Source: Streptosporangiaceae bacterium
GTDB taxonomy: Bacteria > Actinomycetota > Actinomycetes > Streptosporangiales > Streptosporangiaceae
Direction of reading: 5' to 3'
NCBI GenBank assembly: GCA_030041195.1
Contig: JASHOI010000557.1
Span: 25,335-89,334, forward strand
DNA length: 64,000 nt
The notes under the pieces were generated by a model. The model searched no databases, was not told where the DNA came from, and saw only the letters and a list, made by a program, of their open reading frames with translations. A program made the position numbers and the translations under genes. This document shows positions 23,931 to 31,301 of this stretch, in pieces (within the stretch, counting starts at the first letter, position 1; every line of letters begins with the position of its first letter).

Positions 23931-24508
23931 TGTTGGCAGTCAACCACGACGGGTTTAACCTGTCAAACGACTCAACATGGTTAGGAGGTGGGACGGCGGA
24001 CACCGTACCGGACGAGGGATTTCTCCTGGCCGTCCTCAACAGCACCCCGGTTGTCGACGGGGTACCGACGGACGTCTTCGCTGACACCGCGCGGGCCCGG
24101 GCGTGGCTGGCCGACGCCGGCGGCCTGGGCACCGAGGCCGAACTGCGGCACGTGCTGGAGGTGCGGCAGACGCTGCAGGCGGTCGTGCGCGGCGAGCAGC
24201 CGGCGGACGATCTGGCTCCGGCGCTGCAGGGCGTGGGATACGTGCCGGCCATGGTGGACGGCCAGATCAGCTGGACCCTCAGCGTCCCCCCCGACCGCGA
24301 GATGGCCACGCGGGCCGTCTTGGCCTGGGACGCGCTTGCCAGGCACAGCCCCGGGCGGCTGCGCCCGTGCGCGAACGACGAATGCCGCCTGTTCCTCGTT
24401 GACCACAGCAAGGCCAACGCCGCCCGGTGGTGCTCGATGGCGCTGTGCGGCAACAGGATGAAGGCCCGCCGGCACTACCAGCGGATCCGGAACGTCCAGG
24501 CGGACTAG
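23930..24508 (+). CDS. CGNR zinc-finger regulator (ABATE domain)
   Basis: Putative transcription factor of 192 residues. The N-terminal two thirds form an ABATE-like helical domain (FLLAVLNSTPVVDGVPTDVF, then ALQGVGYVPAMVDGQISW). The C-terminus is a CGNR zinc finger: LRPCANDECRLFLVDHSKAN, then RWCSMALCGNRMKARRHYQR, with Cys spacing C-X4-C and C-X4-C. No ribosome site precedes ATG 23930, and the first 20 codons are atypical, so translation may be leaderless. It is divergent from the DUF427-MOSC operon, its likely target. Confidence 0.88.
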   Translation: MLAVNHDGFNLSNDSTWLGGGTADTVPDEGFLLAVLNSTPVVDGVPTDVFADTARARAWLADAGGLGTEAELRHVLEVRQTLQAVVRGEQPADDLAPALQGVGYVPAMVDGQISWTLSVPPDREMATRAVLAWDALARHSPGRLRPCANDECRLFLVDHSKANAARWCSMALCGNRMKARRHYQRIRNVQAD

Positions 24509-24519
24509 GGGTCCCGGAC

Positions 24520-25350
24520 TCAGCTGGTGACCCAGGCAACGATGTGGCTGTTGATCTCCCCGGGTTTCTCCAGGTGCAGAAAATGGCCCACGCCGTTGAT
24601 GACGATCATGCGCGAGGACGGTGCGAGAAGGGGCTCGGCGCGGCGGGCCAGCCGGGCCACCACGCAGCCGTCGTCGGCACCGTGCAGATAGAGGGTGGGC
24701 TGCGGAGCGGTGCGCGTCACGTCCAGCCCCGCCTCGGCCGGGGAATTCCGGTAGTAGCTGATCGCGGCGGCCAGGTTCGCTGGCTGAGCCAGCGACTGCT
24801 TGACCCGGTTCAGGTGCTCGCCCGCCTCCAGGCCGGGTGACCAGTCGGCCCAGAGCCGGTCCAGGAACGACATGCCGTCGGCCGCCACCACGGCTTCAGC
24901 CGACCCTTCCGGGTCGCGGAACAAGAACTCGTAGAAGAACCGCTTGAGCTGTTCGTAGTCGCTGTACAGCACCGGGTCGAGGGCCGCCGGCGGCACCGCA
25001 AGCGTGACCAGCCGCCGCCACCGGCCTGGCGAGTCCGCTGCCGCGGCGTAGCCGACCTCCGCTCCCCAGTCGTGCCCGATCAGCACGGCGTCCGCATCGC
25101 CGCCGAGCACCTCGTGCAGGGCCAGGGCATCGCCCGCCAGCGCCCCGATGTGATAGGCGCCATCCGCCGGCACCGCGGTCGGCGCGTACCCGCGCATGAA
25201 CGGCGCCACCGCGTGGAACCCGGCCTCCGCGAGGGCCGGCAGCAGATGCGTCCACGTATGCGCCGTATCCGGGAAACCGTGCAGGCACAGCGCCAGCGGG
25301 CCGGAACCAGCCTCAAGCACCCCGAACTCAAGACCGTTCGCCCGCACCAT
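24520..25350 (-). CDS. Alpha/beta hydrolase, epoxide-hydrolase-like
   Basis: 276 residues from ATG 25350; a GTG at 25380 is also in frame. The oxyanion motif is HGFPDTAHTW. The nucleophile elbow reads GHDWGAEVG with Asp in place of Ser, the mark of epoxide hydrolases and haloalkane dehalogenases. A cap region with aromatic residues (YEQLKRFFYEFLF) follows, and the catalytic His lies in NGVGHFLHLEKPGE. Epoxide hydrolase is the better fit because cap-domain tyrosines are available, but dehalogenase or fluoroacetate dehalogenase activity cannot be excluded. No operon partner is evident. Confidence 0.9.
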   Translation of the reverse strand: MVRANGLEFGVLEAGSGPLALCLHGFPDTAHTWTHLLPALAEAGFHAVAPFMRGYAPTAVPADGAYHIGALAGDALALHEVLGGDADAVLIGHDWGAEVGYAAAADSPGRWRRLVTLAVPPAALDPVLYSDYEQLKRFFYEFLFRDPEGSAEAVVAADGMSFLDRLWADWSPGLEAGEHLNRVKQSLAQPANLAAAISYYRNSPAEAGLDVTRTAPQPTLYLHGADDGCVVARLARRAEPLLAPSSRMIVINGVGHFLHLEKPGEINSHIVAWVTS

Positions 25351-25425
25351 GCCAGCCCGGACCGCAACCGAGGCAGCCACCCCGTCACGCTACTGCCGAT
25401 CCGGCGCCACGGTCGGGCGGTCGAG

Positions 25426-25809
25426 CTACTCGACTTCTTTGAGAACCTTCTGCATCGAGTCGTTCTGCTCCCGCAGGTAATCGAGCTGCGCGGTGACGTC
25501 GCCGAGCTTGAGGTCGGTGTGTTCCTGAACGGTGATGGCCAGGTCGGCCAGCCGACGGTACTCATCGGCCAGCCGGCGGTACTGTTCGCCGCTGTTCAGC
25601 TCGATCTGCGCGCGTTTCCTGGTGATGAGGTACCGGTACCCCAGAAACATTCCGAGCGCGAACACCCCGATGATCACCAGGTTGATGAGCCCCTGAGTGT
25701 CCGGGCGCTGGCCGTAGGGCTCTATTTCGAAGGGGATCGTCAGTACCCCGACCGCGACCACAACGGCCACGCAGATCATCGCCGTTTCCCTCGACGTTCT
25801 TTGTTTCAT
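25426..25809 (-). CDS. Small two-TM protein with C-terminal coiled coil
   Basis: 127 residues, family not recognised. TM1 is at about 10-28 (TAMICVAVVVAVGVLTIPF), and TM2 at about 45-63 (LINLVIIGVFALGMFLGYRYL). The C-terminal half is a heptad-rich helix with many Arg, Leu and Glu residues (EQYRRLADEYRRLADLAI, then LDYLREQNDSMQKVLKEVE), probably a cytoplasmic coiled coil. ATG 25809 follows GGAG. The upstream region carries a pair of TTAGCATG repeats. The architecture resembles signal-relay or membrane-organising proteins, but nothing in it names a function. Confidence 0.75.
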   Translation of the reverse strand: MKQRTSRETAMICVAVVVAVGVLTIPFEIEPYGQRPDTQGLINLVIIGVFALGMFLGYRYLITRKRAQIELNSGEQYRRLADEYRRLADLAITVQEHTDLKLGDVTAQLDYLREQNDSMQKVLKEVE

Positions 25810-25841
25810 CCCTGCTCCGCCTCGCAACGTTCTCGATATCC

Positions 25842-25869
25842 TTAGCATGTGCAAAATAAAATTAGCATG
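25842..25869. repeat. TTAGCATG direct repeat, possible regulatory site
   Basis: Two identical TTAGCATG octamers at 25842-25849 and 25862-25869 are 20 bp apart, two helical turns, around an A-rich spacer. They lie 33 to 60 bp upstream of the coiled-coil membrane protein gene. Confidence 0.35.
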
Positions 25870-26206
25870 GGGCCTTTCAGGCAGTCAACTCAACTAATCG
25901 GCCACGGGCAGCGGTGATCCGTCACGGCCCTTTCCGGCCGGCTGCGGGCATGCATCCTGGCAACGTAAGTTCGCTTCCGCTCACCGGGCATCAACCCCGA
26001 GGTGGAACTCCCGGCACGGGCCGGCTGTCGGGTTGACGTCCCGGACGCAGACCGGCGGGATGCGGCGGCGTGCTCATTCACTCAGATGAAACATCGTTTA
26101 ACCAGAGGGCAACAGATCCGTTTCACCGAACGCTAGCCACCCGACGCGCGCAGTCACCGGCCCCGGCCGGGATGATGACGCCAGCGGGCCGCGCCCGCCG
26201 ATCGCC
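25870..26206. other. Intergenic region, no gene recognised
   Basis: About 340 bp between two leftward genes. Short open frames here lack a ribosome site and actinomycete codon bias. No RNA gene or strong hairpin was recognised. It probably holds the 3' trailer of the stress-protein gene and the distal promoter of the coiled-coil gene. Confidence 0.4.
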
Positions 26207-26677
26207 TCACTCGGGCAGCCAGACCAGCGTGCCCGCCCTCGACCGGATCGCCCGCGCCGCCCGCAGGTACCGCAGCCGCTGGATCTTGCTCCGGTCCGGC
26301 CCGAACACGAAAATCCCGGCCCGCTGCTCGGCAAGCACCTCCAGCATGGCCGGGACGGGATGAAAGCTCTTCACCCGCAGCCTGGTCACCTCGACGCCGA
26401 GCGACTGCGCGAGCCGGGCCGGAGCCGCCAGCGACTCGGCGAGCTGCGGCGGGTACGGCAGGTCGTCATAACCGAGCATCGCCGAGAGCGGCAGCGGCGC
26501 GCGCTCGACGAAGTTGGCAATGATCAGCCGCTGGCCGAGCTCAACGGCCGAGTCGACGGCGAAGGTCACGGCGCGGGGATCAAACGGGACGTCGAGCGTG
26601 CTGAGCAGTACCGGACGGACCTCGTCCGGGTCGGGCTTCAGCGGGGTATCCGGATCCCGGCACTGCGTCGACCGCAT
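26207..26677 (-). CDS. Universal stress protein-like, without ATP-binding loop
   Basis: 156 residues with USP-fold strands: PVLLSTLDVPFDPRAVTFAV at the first strand-helix unit, LIIANFVERAPLP, and AGIFVFGPDRSKI. The G-X2-G-X9-G(S/T) nucleotide loop of ATP-binding USPs is missing; after FVFG the sequence reads PDRSKIQRLRYLRAARAI. It is thus a non-ATP USP relative. ATG 26677 sits six bases after the zinc-ribbon membrane gene, so the two form a pair. Confidence 0.75.
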   Translation of the reverse strand: MRSTQCRDPDTPLKPDPDEVRPVLLSTLDVPFDPRAVTFAVDSAVELGQRLIIANFVERAPLPLSAMLGYDDLPYPPQLAESLAAPARLAQSLGVEVTRLRVKSFHPVPAMLEVLAEQRAGIFVFGPDRSKIQRLRYLRAARAIRSRAGTLVWLPE

Positions 26678-26683
26678 CTCAGC

Positions 26684-27037
26684 TCATTCCGGGTGCAGCT
26701 TCCATCGGCGGAGGTTCCGGGCGCGCTCCCTGACCTGCCGCCGCCACCTGGGCATGTAGAAGAGGTACCAGAAGCCCATCAGCAGCGGCATGAGCAGCAG
26801 GATCCGGAGGCCGGCAAACGGCACCAGCACGAGGACGGGGACCATGAGCCCCAGCGCGGTGGCGATCACGGTCAGCCGCATCCGGCGCATGTCCCGCATG
26901 ATCCCCCAGTACTCCTCGGCGGGGATCTGCGCGGTGTTCCACGTGCGCCGGCACTTAGGGCACGTCCATCGCTCGCCGTGCGGCACGTAGCCGACGTCGC
27001 CGCAGTCGCAGCGGACGGTGATCTGTGCCCCGCGCAT
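26684..27037 (-). CDS. Zinc-ribbon two-TM membrane protein
   Basis: 117 residues. The N-terminus is a rubredoxin-like zinc ribbon: CDCGDVGYVPHGERWTCPKC (C-X-C and C-X2-C knuckles). Two TM helices follow (TVIATALGLMVPVLVLVP and ILLLMPLLMGFWYLFYM), then a basic tail (RWRRQVRERARNLRRWK). Not recognised as a named family. It lies just before a USP-like gene and opposite the permease promoter; a role in stress sensing would be a guess. Confidence 0.75.
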   Translation of the reverse strand: MRGAQITVRCDCGDVGYVPHGERWTCPKCRRTWNTAQIPAEEYWGIMRDMRRMRLTVIATALGLMVPVLVLVPFAGLRILLLMPLLMGFWYLFYMPRWRRQVRERARNLRRWKLHPE

Positions 27038-27153
27038 GCCCGCATTGTAGATGCCCGCCCGCCGTCCGAACAGGACCGAACACGACCGGATCGTGCCTGA
27101 TCATGGCCTGGCCGCCGATCACGGGGCAGATAGCGCGAAGATCACATCGCTGA

Positions 27154-27169
27154 GTAACAGCGACGTTAC
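27154..27169 (+). promoter_or_regulatory. GlnR-like nitrogen box of the permease gene
   Basis: GTAAC-N6-GTTAC, matching the GTnAC-N6-GnAAC layout of actinomycete GlnR boxes except in the second half-site. It ends 16 bp before the -35 element. The second glutamine-synthetase-like gene has a box of the same form at the same distance. Confidence 0.62.
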
Positions 27170-27185
27170 GCAAGTAGGAGACATG

Positions 27186-27233
27186 TAGACATGAGGGCCC
27201 TGGCGTGCTAAACAACGTTTACCTGGGGTGAAC
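27186..27233 (+). promoter_or_regulatory. Promoter with 28-bp block shared with the 58 kb ligase promoter
   Basis: TAGACA (27186-27191) and TAAACA (27209-27214) are 17 bp apart. The 28 bp at 27206-27233, which include the -10 and run to about 13 bp before the permease start, match 58044-58017 on the other strand with a single difference. The conserved part downstream of the -10 suggests a bound regulator or a shared leader signal. Confidence 0.65.
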
Positions 27234-27245
27234 GGAGGTGCCCAG

Positions 27246-28721
27246 ATGGCCGAAGCGTACGTTGAGGAACGGCACCTGCTGAAAGCACTCCGCTGGTGGG
27301 ACGGGTTCGTGATAGCCCTGTGTAATCCGGGCTTTCTGATCGCGTCACTCGGCTTCTCCATGGGTGCTCTTGGCACGTGGGGCGCGGTGCTGCTGTGGGC
27401 CATCTCGGCCGGGGTCGGCATGCTGCAGACCTGGATCTATGCCGAGACCGCCTCGATGTTCCCTGATAAGCCCGGCGGCATCTCCCTGTACGCCCACGAG
27501 GGCTGGCGCGGACGGTTCTCCCTGGCCGGGCCCATCGGGGCGTTCGGCTACTGGATCGGCTGGTCCGTTGTGCTGTCGATCTTCGGCGTGCTGATCGGCG
27601 ACCTGATCCAGGCCCAGTGGTTCCCGTCGGCCACATGGTCGGTGTTTGACGGCGTCGTGCACCTGGGCCTGCCCCAGTTCCTCGGCATCGGCATCATCAT
27701 TCTGGTCTGGCTGCTCAACATCTTCGGGATCCGCCCGGCCGTGTGGATCTCGTATCTCACCGGGCTAGGGCTGATGGTGCCGCTGGTGATCTTCATCCTG
27801 GTGCCCTATCTGACCGGGCACTGGCACAGCACCAACATGACCTGGTACCTGCACGGCTTCAGCGGCTTCAAGCTGGCGATGGTCTACCTGTTCCTGTTCG
27901 GCTGGTCGGCGTACGCGGCAGAGGTCTGCGCGACGTTCGCCCCCGAGTACCACGACACCAGGCGGGACACGACGATCGCGCTCCGGTCGGCGGCCGTGTT
28001 CACGCTGCTGGTGTTCCTGCTGTTCCCGCTGGGCATCGGCGGGGTGGCGGGCGCACCGCCCGCGGCAACCGCCAGCGGTGAGTTCTACGTCACCGACCTG
28101 GCGAAGATCGTGGGCAGCGGCGCGGCCGGTGTCATCATCGTGCTGCTTATCGGCAGCCTGTTCCTGTCGATGATCTCCTCCACCGCCGACGGTTCGCGCG
28201 CGCTGTACGGGATCGCGCGCGACGACATGACGATCAAGCAGCTCTATCACCTGAACCGTTATCACGTGCCCGCCCGGGCGATGACCGTGGACCTGGTCGT
28301 CAACACGTTGCTGGTGCTGTTCATCTCCAGCAACCTCGCGATCCTGTACATGAGCAACATCGGGTACGTGCTGTCCCACGTGCTCGCGCTGAGCGGCTTC
28401 CTGCTACTGCGGAAGGACCGGCCGCACTGGCCACGTCCGATCAAGGTGGGGCCCGTCTGGGTCTGGATCGCCGCTGTGCTCGTGGTCTTCAACACCGTGC
28501 TGCTGGGCTTCGGCATCACGAACCCGACCCTCACCGGCTACGGGACCTGGACCGACATGGGCATCGGGGTCGGCGTGCTGGTGGGTTCCGTTGTCCTGTA
28601 CTTCTACCGCCGGATCGTGCAGGACAAGTCGCACGTCACGTTCCGCGAGGAGGTTCCCGACATGCCGTCGCCGGAGCAGATGGCGCTGCTCGGGCAGGAG
28701 GCGGCGGTCGCGGCGGACTGA
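27246..28721 (+). CDS. APC-superfamily amino acid/amine permease
   Basis: Integral membrane transporter of 491 residues with about 12 hydrophobic helices. The first helix has the APC-type glycine break (FVIALCNPGFLIASLGFSMG), and TM6-like FGWSAYAAEVCATFAPEYHD and RALYGIARDD after TM8 are family marks. GGAGG at 27234-27238 sets ATG 27246. It is a single-gene unit whose promoter carries a GlnR-like box and a block shared with the glnT-type ligase gene, which points to import of an amine or amino acid as a nitrogen source. The adjacent FAD enzyme gene is convergent. Confidence 0.92.
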   Translation: MAEAYVEERHLLKALRWWDGFVIALCNPGFLIASLGFSMGALGTWGAVLLWAISAGVGMLQTWIYAETASMFPDKPGGISLYAHEGWRGRFSLAGPIGAFGYWIGWSVVLSIFGVLIGDLIQAQWFPSATWSVFDGVVHLGLPQFLGIGIIILVWLLNIFGIRPAVWISYLTGLGLMVPLVIFILVPYLTGHWHSTNMTWYLHGFSGFKLAMVYLFLFGWSAYAAEVCATFAPEYHDTRRDTTIALRSAAVFTLLVFLLFPLGIGGVAGAPPAATASGEFYVTDLAKIVGSGAAGVIIVLLIGSLFLSMISSTADGSRALYGIARDDMTIKQLYHLNRYHVPARAMTVDLVVNTLLVLFISSNLAILYMSNIGYVLSHVLALSGFLLLRKDRPHWPRPIKVGPVWVWIAAVLVVFNTVLLGFGITNPTLTGYGTWTDMGIGVGVLVGSVVLYFYRRIVQDKSHVTFREEVPDMPSPEQMALLGQEAAVAAD

Positions 28722-28760
28722 CCGGCCCGGCGGCCTGCCGTCACTCCGCCGCCGCCCGCC

Positions 28761-30092
28761 TCAGCTCCACGGGAACGGCGAGTTGCTCTTGGGGTGCATC
28801 TCGCCGGTGCGGTACCGGTCGAACCGGAACGGGGCCAGCAGCCCCTGCTGCTCGCCGAGCAGTTCCTTCGCCACCAGCGCCCCGACGCCGATCATCTTGT
28901 ACCCGTGGTTGGAGTCCGCGATGACGTAGGCGTTCTGCCGGAAGACGTCGAACACCGGGAAGCTGTCCGGCGTGAAGGCGCCGATCCCCCCGGTCGGCTC
29001 GCGCCGGTACAGGGCCCGCTTTCCCTCGAACCGCTTGTGGCAGTGGGCCAGTGCCGAGGTCCACATCCGGATGAAGTCGTCGCGCACCGTGTACTCCGGG
29101 CTCTCCGGGCCGTACGGATCGACGGCGACCTGCGCGGCCGGTTTGCCGACGACATACGGCGACGTGCCGCCCTGGACCCCGCCGAAGTAGAAGTCCGGCT
29201 TGTAGTAGATCCCCCACATCCGGTCGGTGATCAGGCTGCCGTCGGCGTCGTCGTGCAGCGGGGCGCTGGAGTCCACGTGCAGGACCGGCGGGAAGCCGCC
29301 CCGGTTGTCGGTGAATTCCCTGGGGTCAACGGCCAGCGTGCCCTCCTGCAGCGCCCAGTAGGTCCACATCGGCTGAGTCCGGGTGCCATCCGGGCTGGTC
29401 ACCGGGATCTCGTCGGGAAGCTCCAGCATCGCCCACAGGTCCCGGATCCACGGGCCGGCGGCGAGGATCACCTGGTCGCACCGGACCTCGCCCTGGTCGG
29501 TCTGCACCGCCGTGATCGCCCCGCCGTCGGTGCGGAAGCCGGTGACCCGGACCCCGGCCTCGATCCGCACGCCCTCGGCCTCCGCCTTCGCGGTCAGCCC
29601 GCGCAGCGAGCGGACGTTGTTGGCGTAGCCGCCCTTCTGCTCGTGCAGGATCGCGGTGATGCCCGGCGCCTGCCAGTCGCTGAACATGTCCAGCATGTAG
29701 CGCCGGCAGTCGCCCTCGCCCTCGATGAGCGCGGACGGGTAGCCGATCGCCTGCTGCTCCGCGTAGATCTTCGCCACGTTCTCGTGCATGGCCTCGGGAG
29801 CGATCTGCATGTAGCCGACGGGATGGAACGCGAACGCCTCGGGGTCGGACTCCCACACCGACACCGAGTGCGCCATGAGCTCACGCATCGCCGGCTGGAA
29901 GTAGTTGTTGCGGATCACGCCACAGGCGATGCCCGAGGCGCCGGAGCCGATACCGCGCTTGTCCAGGATGAGGATGTCCGCGCCGCTGCCGAGGCCGCGG
30001 GCGGACAGTTCCCTCGCCAGGTGCCACCCGGTGGACAGGCCGTGCATCCCCGCGCCGATGATGACGTAACGACTGCTGGCAGGAACACTCAT
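28761..30092 (-). CDS. FAD-dependent amine oxidoreductase (DAO family, sarcosine/N-methyl amino acid type)
   Basis: Flavoprotein of 443 residues, DAO fold. It has the N-terminal GXGXXG motif (YVIIGAGMHGLSTGWHLA), then RGIGSGASGIACGVIRNNYF in the flavin site, and late YRREPTGGIGAFTPDSFPVF and DSNHGYKMIGVG contacts. This pattern fits the soxB, dimethylglycine and sarcosine dehydrogenase group rather than D-amino acid oxidases. It lacks the GcvT domain of dimethylglycine dehydrogenases. It is divergent from an IclR regulator with a perfect 23-bp palindrome between them. Confidence 0.88.
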   Translation of the reverse strand: MSVPASSRYVIIGAGMHGLSTGWHLARELSARGLGSGADILILDKRGIGSGASGIACGVIRNNYFQPAMRELMAHSVSVWESDPEAFAFHPVGYMQIAPEAMHENVAKIYAEQQAIGYPSALIEGEGDCRRYMLDMFSDWQAPGITAILHEQKGGYANNVRSLRGLTAKAEAEGVRIEAGVRVTGFRTDGGAITAVQTDQGEVRCDQVILAAGPWIRDLWAMLELPDEIPVTSPDGTRTQPMWTYWALQEGTLAVDPREFTDNRGGFPPVLHVDSSAPLHDDADGSLITDRMWGIYYKPDFYFGGVQGGTSPYVVGKPAAQVAVDPYGPESPEYTVRDDFIRMWTSALAHCHKRFEGKRALYRREPTGGIGAFTPDSFPVFDVFRQNAYVIADSNHGYKMIGVGALVAKELLGEQQGLLAPFRFDRYRTGEMHPKSNSPFPWS

Positions 30093-30132
30093 CGGTTCGC
30101 CCCTCTGCTGGCGGCTGGGTCCTCGGCTTGCT

Positions 30133-30155
30133 ACTATTGCCCATAGGGCAATAGT
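30133..30155. promoter_or_regulatory. Perfect palindrome, candidate IclR operator (site 1)
   Basis: ACTATTGCCC (30133-30142), ATA, GGGCAATAGT (30146-30155): ten perfectly paired bases per arm. It lies between the divergent FAD enzyme and IclR genes. Its core TTGCC-N5-GGCAA recurs twice upstream of the flavin reductase gene. Confidence 0.72.
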
Positions 30156-30180
30156 ATTTCCCAGATAGGACTATCGTACC

Positions 30181-30927
30181 TTGGCCAGAACCGGCCTGCC
30201 AGCCACGCGTCAGGTCGCCGCCGTGCAGCGGGCGATCGCGATCCTCGACGAGCTCGCCGAGGCACGCGGCGAGCTGGGCACCAACGAGATCGCCCGCCGC
30301 ACCGGGATCAACGTCAGCACGATCTCGCGGATCCTGGCCACGCTCGCCGCCGGCGGCCTGGTCGACCACGTCACGTCCACCGGGCGCTACCGCCTCGGCG
30401 CCGGCGTGGCCCGGCTCGCCAACGCCGCGGCGCTGGATATCCGGTCGCTCGCCCGGCCTCATCTGGAGGAACTCGGCAAGCACATCGGCGAGACGATCAC
30501 GTTGTCGGTTCCCGGCGAGCACGAGGCGTTCACGCTCGACTTCGTGCAGAGCGAGCTCACCGTGCGCAGCGTGGCCGAGGTCGGCCGCACCAGCGTCGCG
30601 CACGCCACCGCGGTGGGCAAGGTGTTCCTGGCGCACGGCGGCAGGCTGCCCGACGGCCCGCTGCGCGCGTTCACCGACCGGACGATCGTGGACCGCAACG
30701 TGCTGCAGGTCGAGATCGCCACGGTCGCCGAACGCGGCTGGGCTCAGGCGCTCGGCGAGCGGGAAGAGGACCTGAACGCGGTGGCCGCGCCGGTCCTGAA
30801 CGCGGCCGGCAAGCTCGTGGCGATCCTCGGCGTTCAGGGCCCGGCGGTCAGGTTCAGCCCGCGCGCGATGCGCGTGGCGGTGGGTCTGCTCGCGGAGAAG
30901 ACCGCCCTCATCTCCGCCGCCCTGTGA
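30181..30927 (+). CDS. IclR family transcriptional regulator
   Basis: 248 residues starting at TTG 30181. The N-terminal winged helix (VQRAIAILDELAEARGELGT, then NEIARRTGINVSTISRILA) is followed by the IclR effector domain (SLARPHLEELGKHIGETITL, then SVAHATAVGKVFLAHGG and AVAAPVLNAAGKLVAILGVQG). The TTG start and its closeness to the palindrome suggest weak, autoregulated expression. Its three matching operator candidates connect the FAD enzyme gene and the flavin reductase gene. Confidence 0.93.
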   Translation: MARTGLPATRQVAAVQRAIAILDELAEARGELGTNEIARRTGINVSTISRILATLAAGGLVDHVTSTGRYRLGAGVARLANAAALDIRSLARPHLEELGKHIGETITLSVPGEHEAFTLDFVQSELTVRSVAEVGRTSVAHATAVGKVFLAHGGRLPDGPLRAFTDRTIVDRNVLQVEIATVAERGWAQALGEREEDLNAVAAPVLNAAGKLVAILGVQGPAVRFSPRAMRVAVGLLAEKTALISAAL

Positions 30928-30960
30928 CCGCCCCCGCCGCGCCAACCGCACGCCCCGGCC

Positions 30961-31012
30961 GCGTCGATGTACCGATCGGCCGCATAGAACATGCCCATCG
31001 GTACATCGACGC
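30961..31012. repeat. Hairpin element, copy A (16-bp perfect arms)
   Basis: Arms at 30961-30976 and 30997-31012 pair perfectly over 16 bp around a 20-base loop, 33 bp after the IclR stop. It could serve as a terminator, but a related 48-bp hairpin lies inside the alpha-subunit gene at 41074-41121. The two share 9-bp arms GATGTACCG/CGGTACATC with a 24-bp interior of equal length, 15 of 24 positions identical. Confidence 0.8.
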
Positions 31013-31180
31013 CCGGGCAGGCCGGCAACTTGGCCGGCGGCCCGGGGGTCGCCCGGGCTCCCGCGCCAACCGAACCGCCCCCCGGCCGACCCCAGGCCGG
31101 CCACCCCCGCCCTGGGCCGCCTTCCATGGAACCCGGCTGCGGGCGCGGGCTATTTCGCCGCTGGCCGCTCAATACGAATA

Positions 31181-31197
31181 ATTGCCACTGAGGCAAC
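31181..31197. promoter_or_regulatory. Candidate IclR operator (site 2)
   Basis: ATTGCC (31181-31186), ACTGA, GGCAAC (31192-31197): the TTGCC-N5-GGCAA core of site 1 with the same spacing, about 105 bp before the flavin reductase start. Confidence 0.55.
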
Positions 31198-31265
31198 ACT
31201 GTTTCAGATTGAGCGCTAACGATCTGAGGACAGCGGTCCTAGAATGGACACAAGCAGGCAACCCT

Positions 31266-31282
31266 ATTGCCTTGGCGGCAAT
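31266..31282. promoter_or_regulatory. Candidate IclR operator (site 3)
   Basis: ATTGCC (31266-31271), TTGGC, GGCAAT (31277-31282): a perfect 6-bp-arm palindrome with the same N5 centre as sites 1 and 2, 20 bp before the flavin reductase ATG. Confidence 0.6.
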
Positions 31283-31301
31283 TGGCCTGGGAGAGCACGC
31301 C

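Larger units (their letters stand above)
30928..31301. other. Intergenic region with hairpin and two IclR-like sites
   Basis: 374 bp between the IclR and flavin reductase genes. It holds the hairpin at 30961-31012, a very GC-rich proline-codon-like stretch to about 31140 without a credible gene, and two palindromes at 31181 and 31266 that match the IclR operator core. Confidence 0.6.

Noticed and set aside
30961..31012. Hairpin read only as an IclR terminator
   Set aside because: A terminator role is possible, but it does not explain the related hairpin inside soxA, so it is listed as a repeat element.
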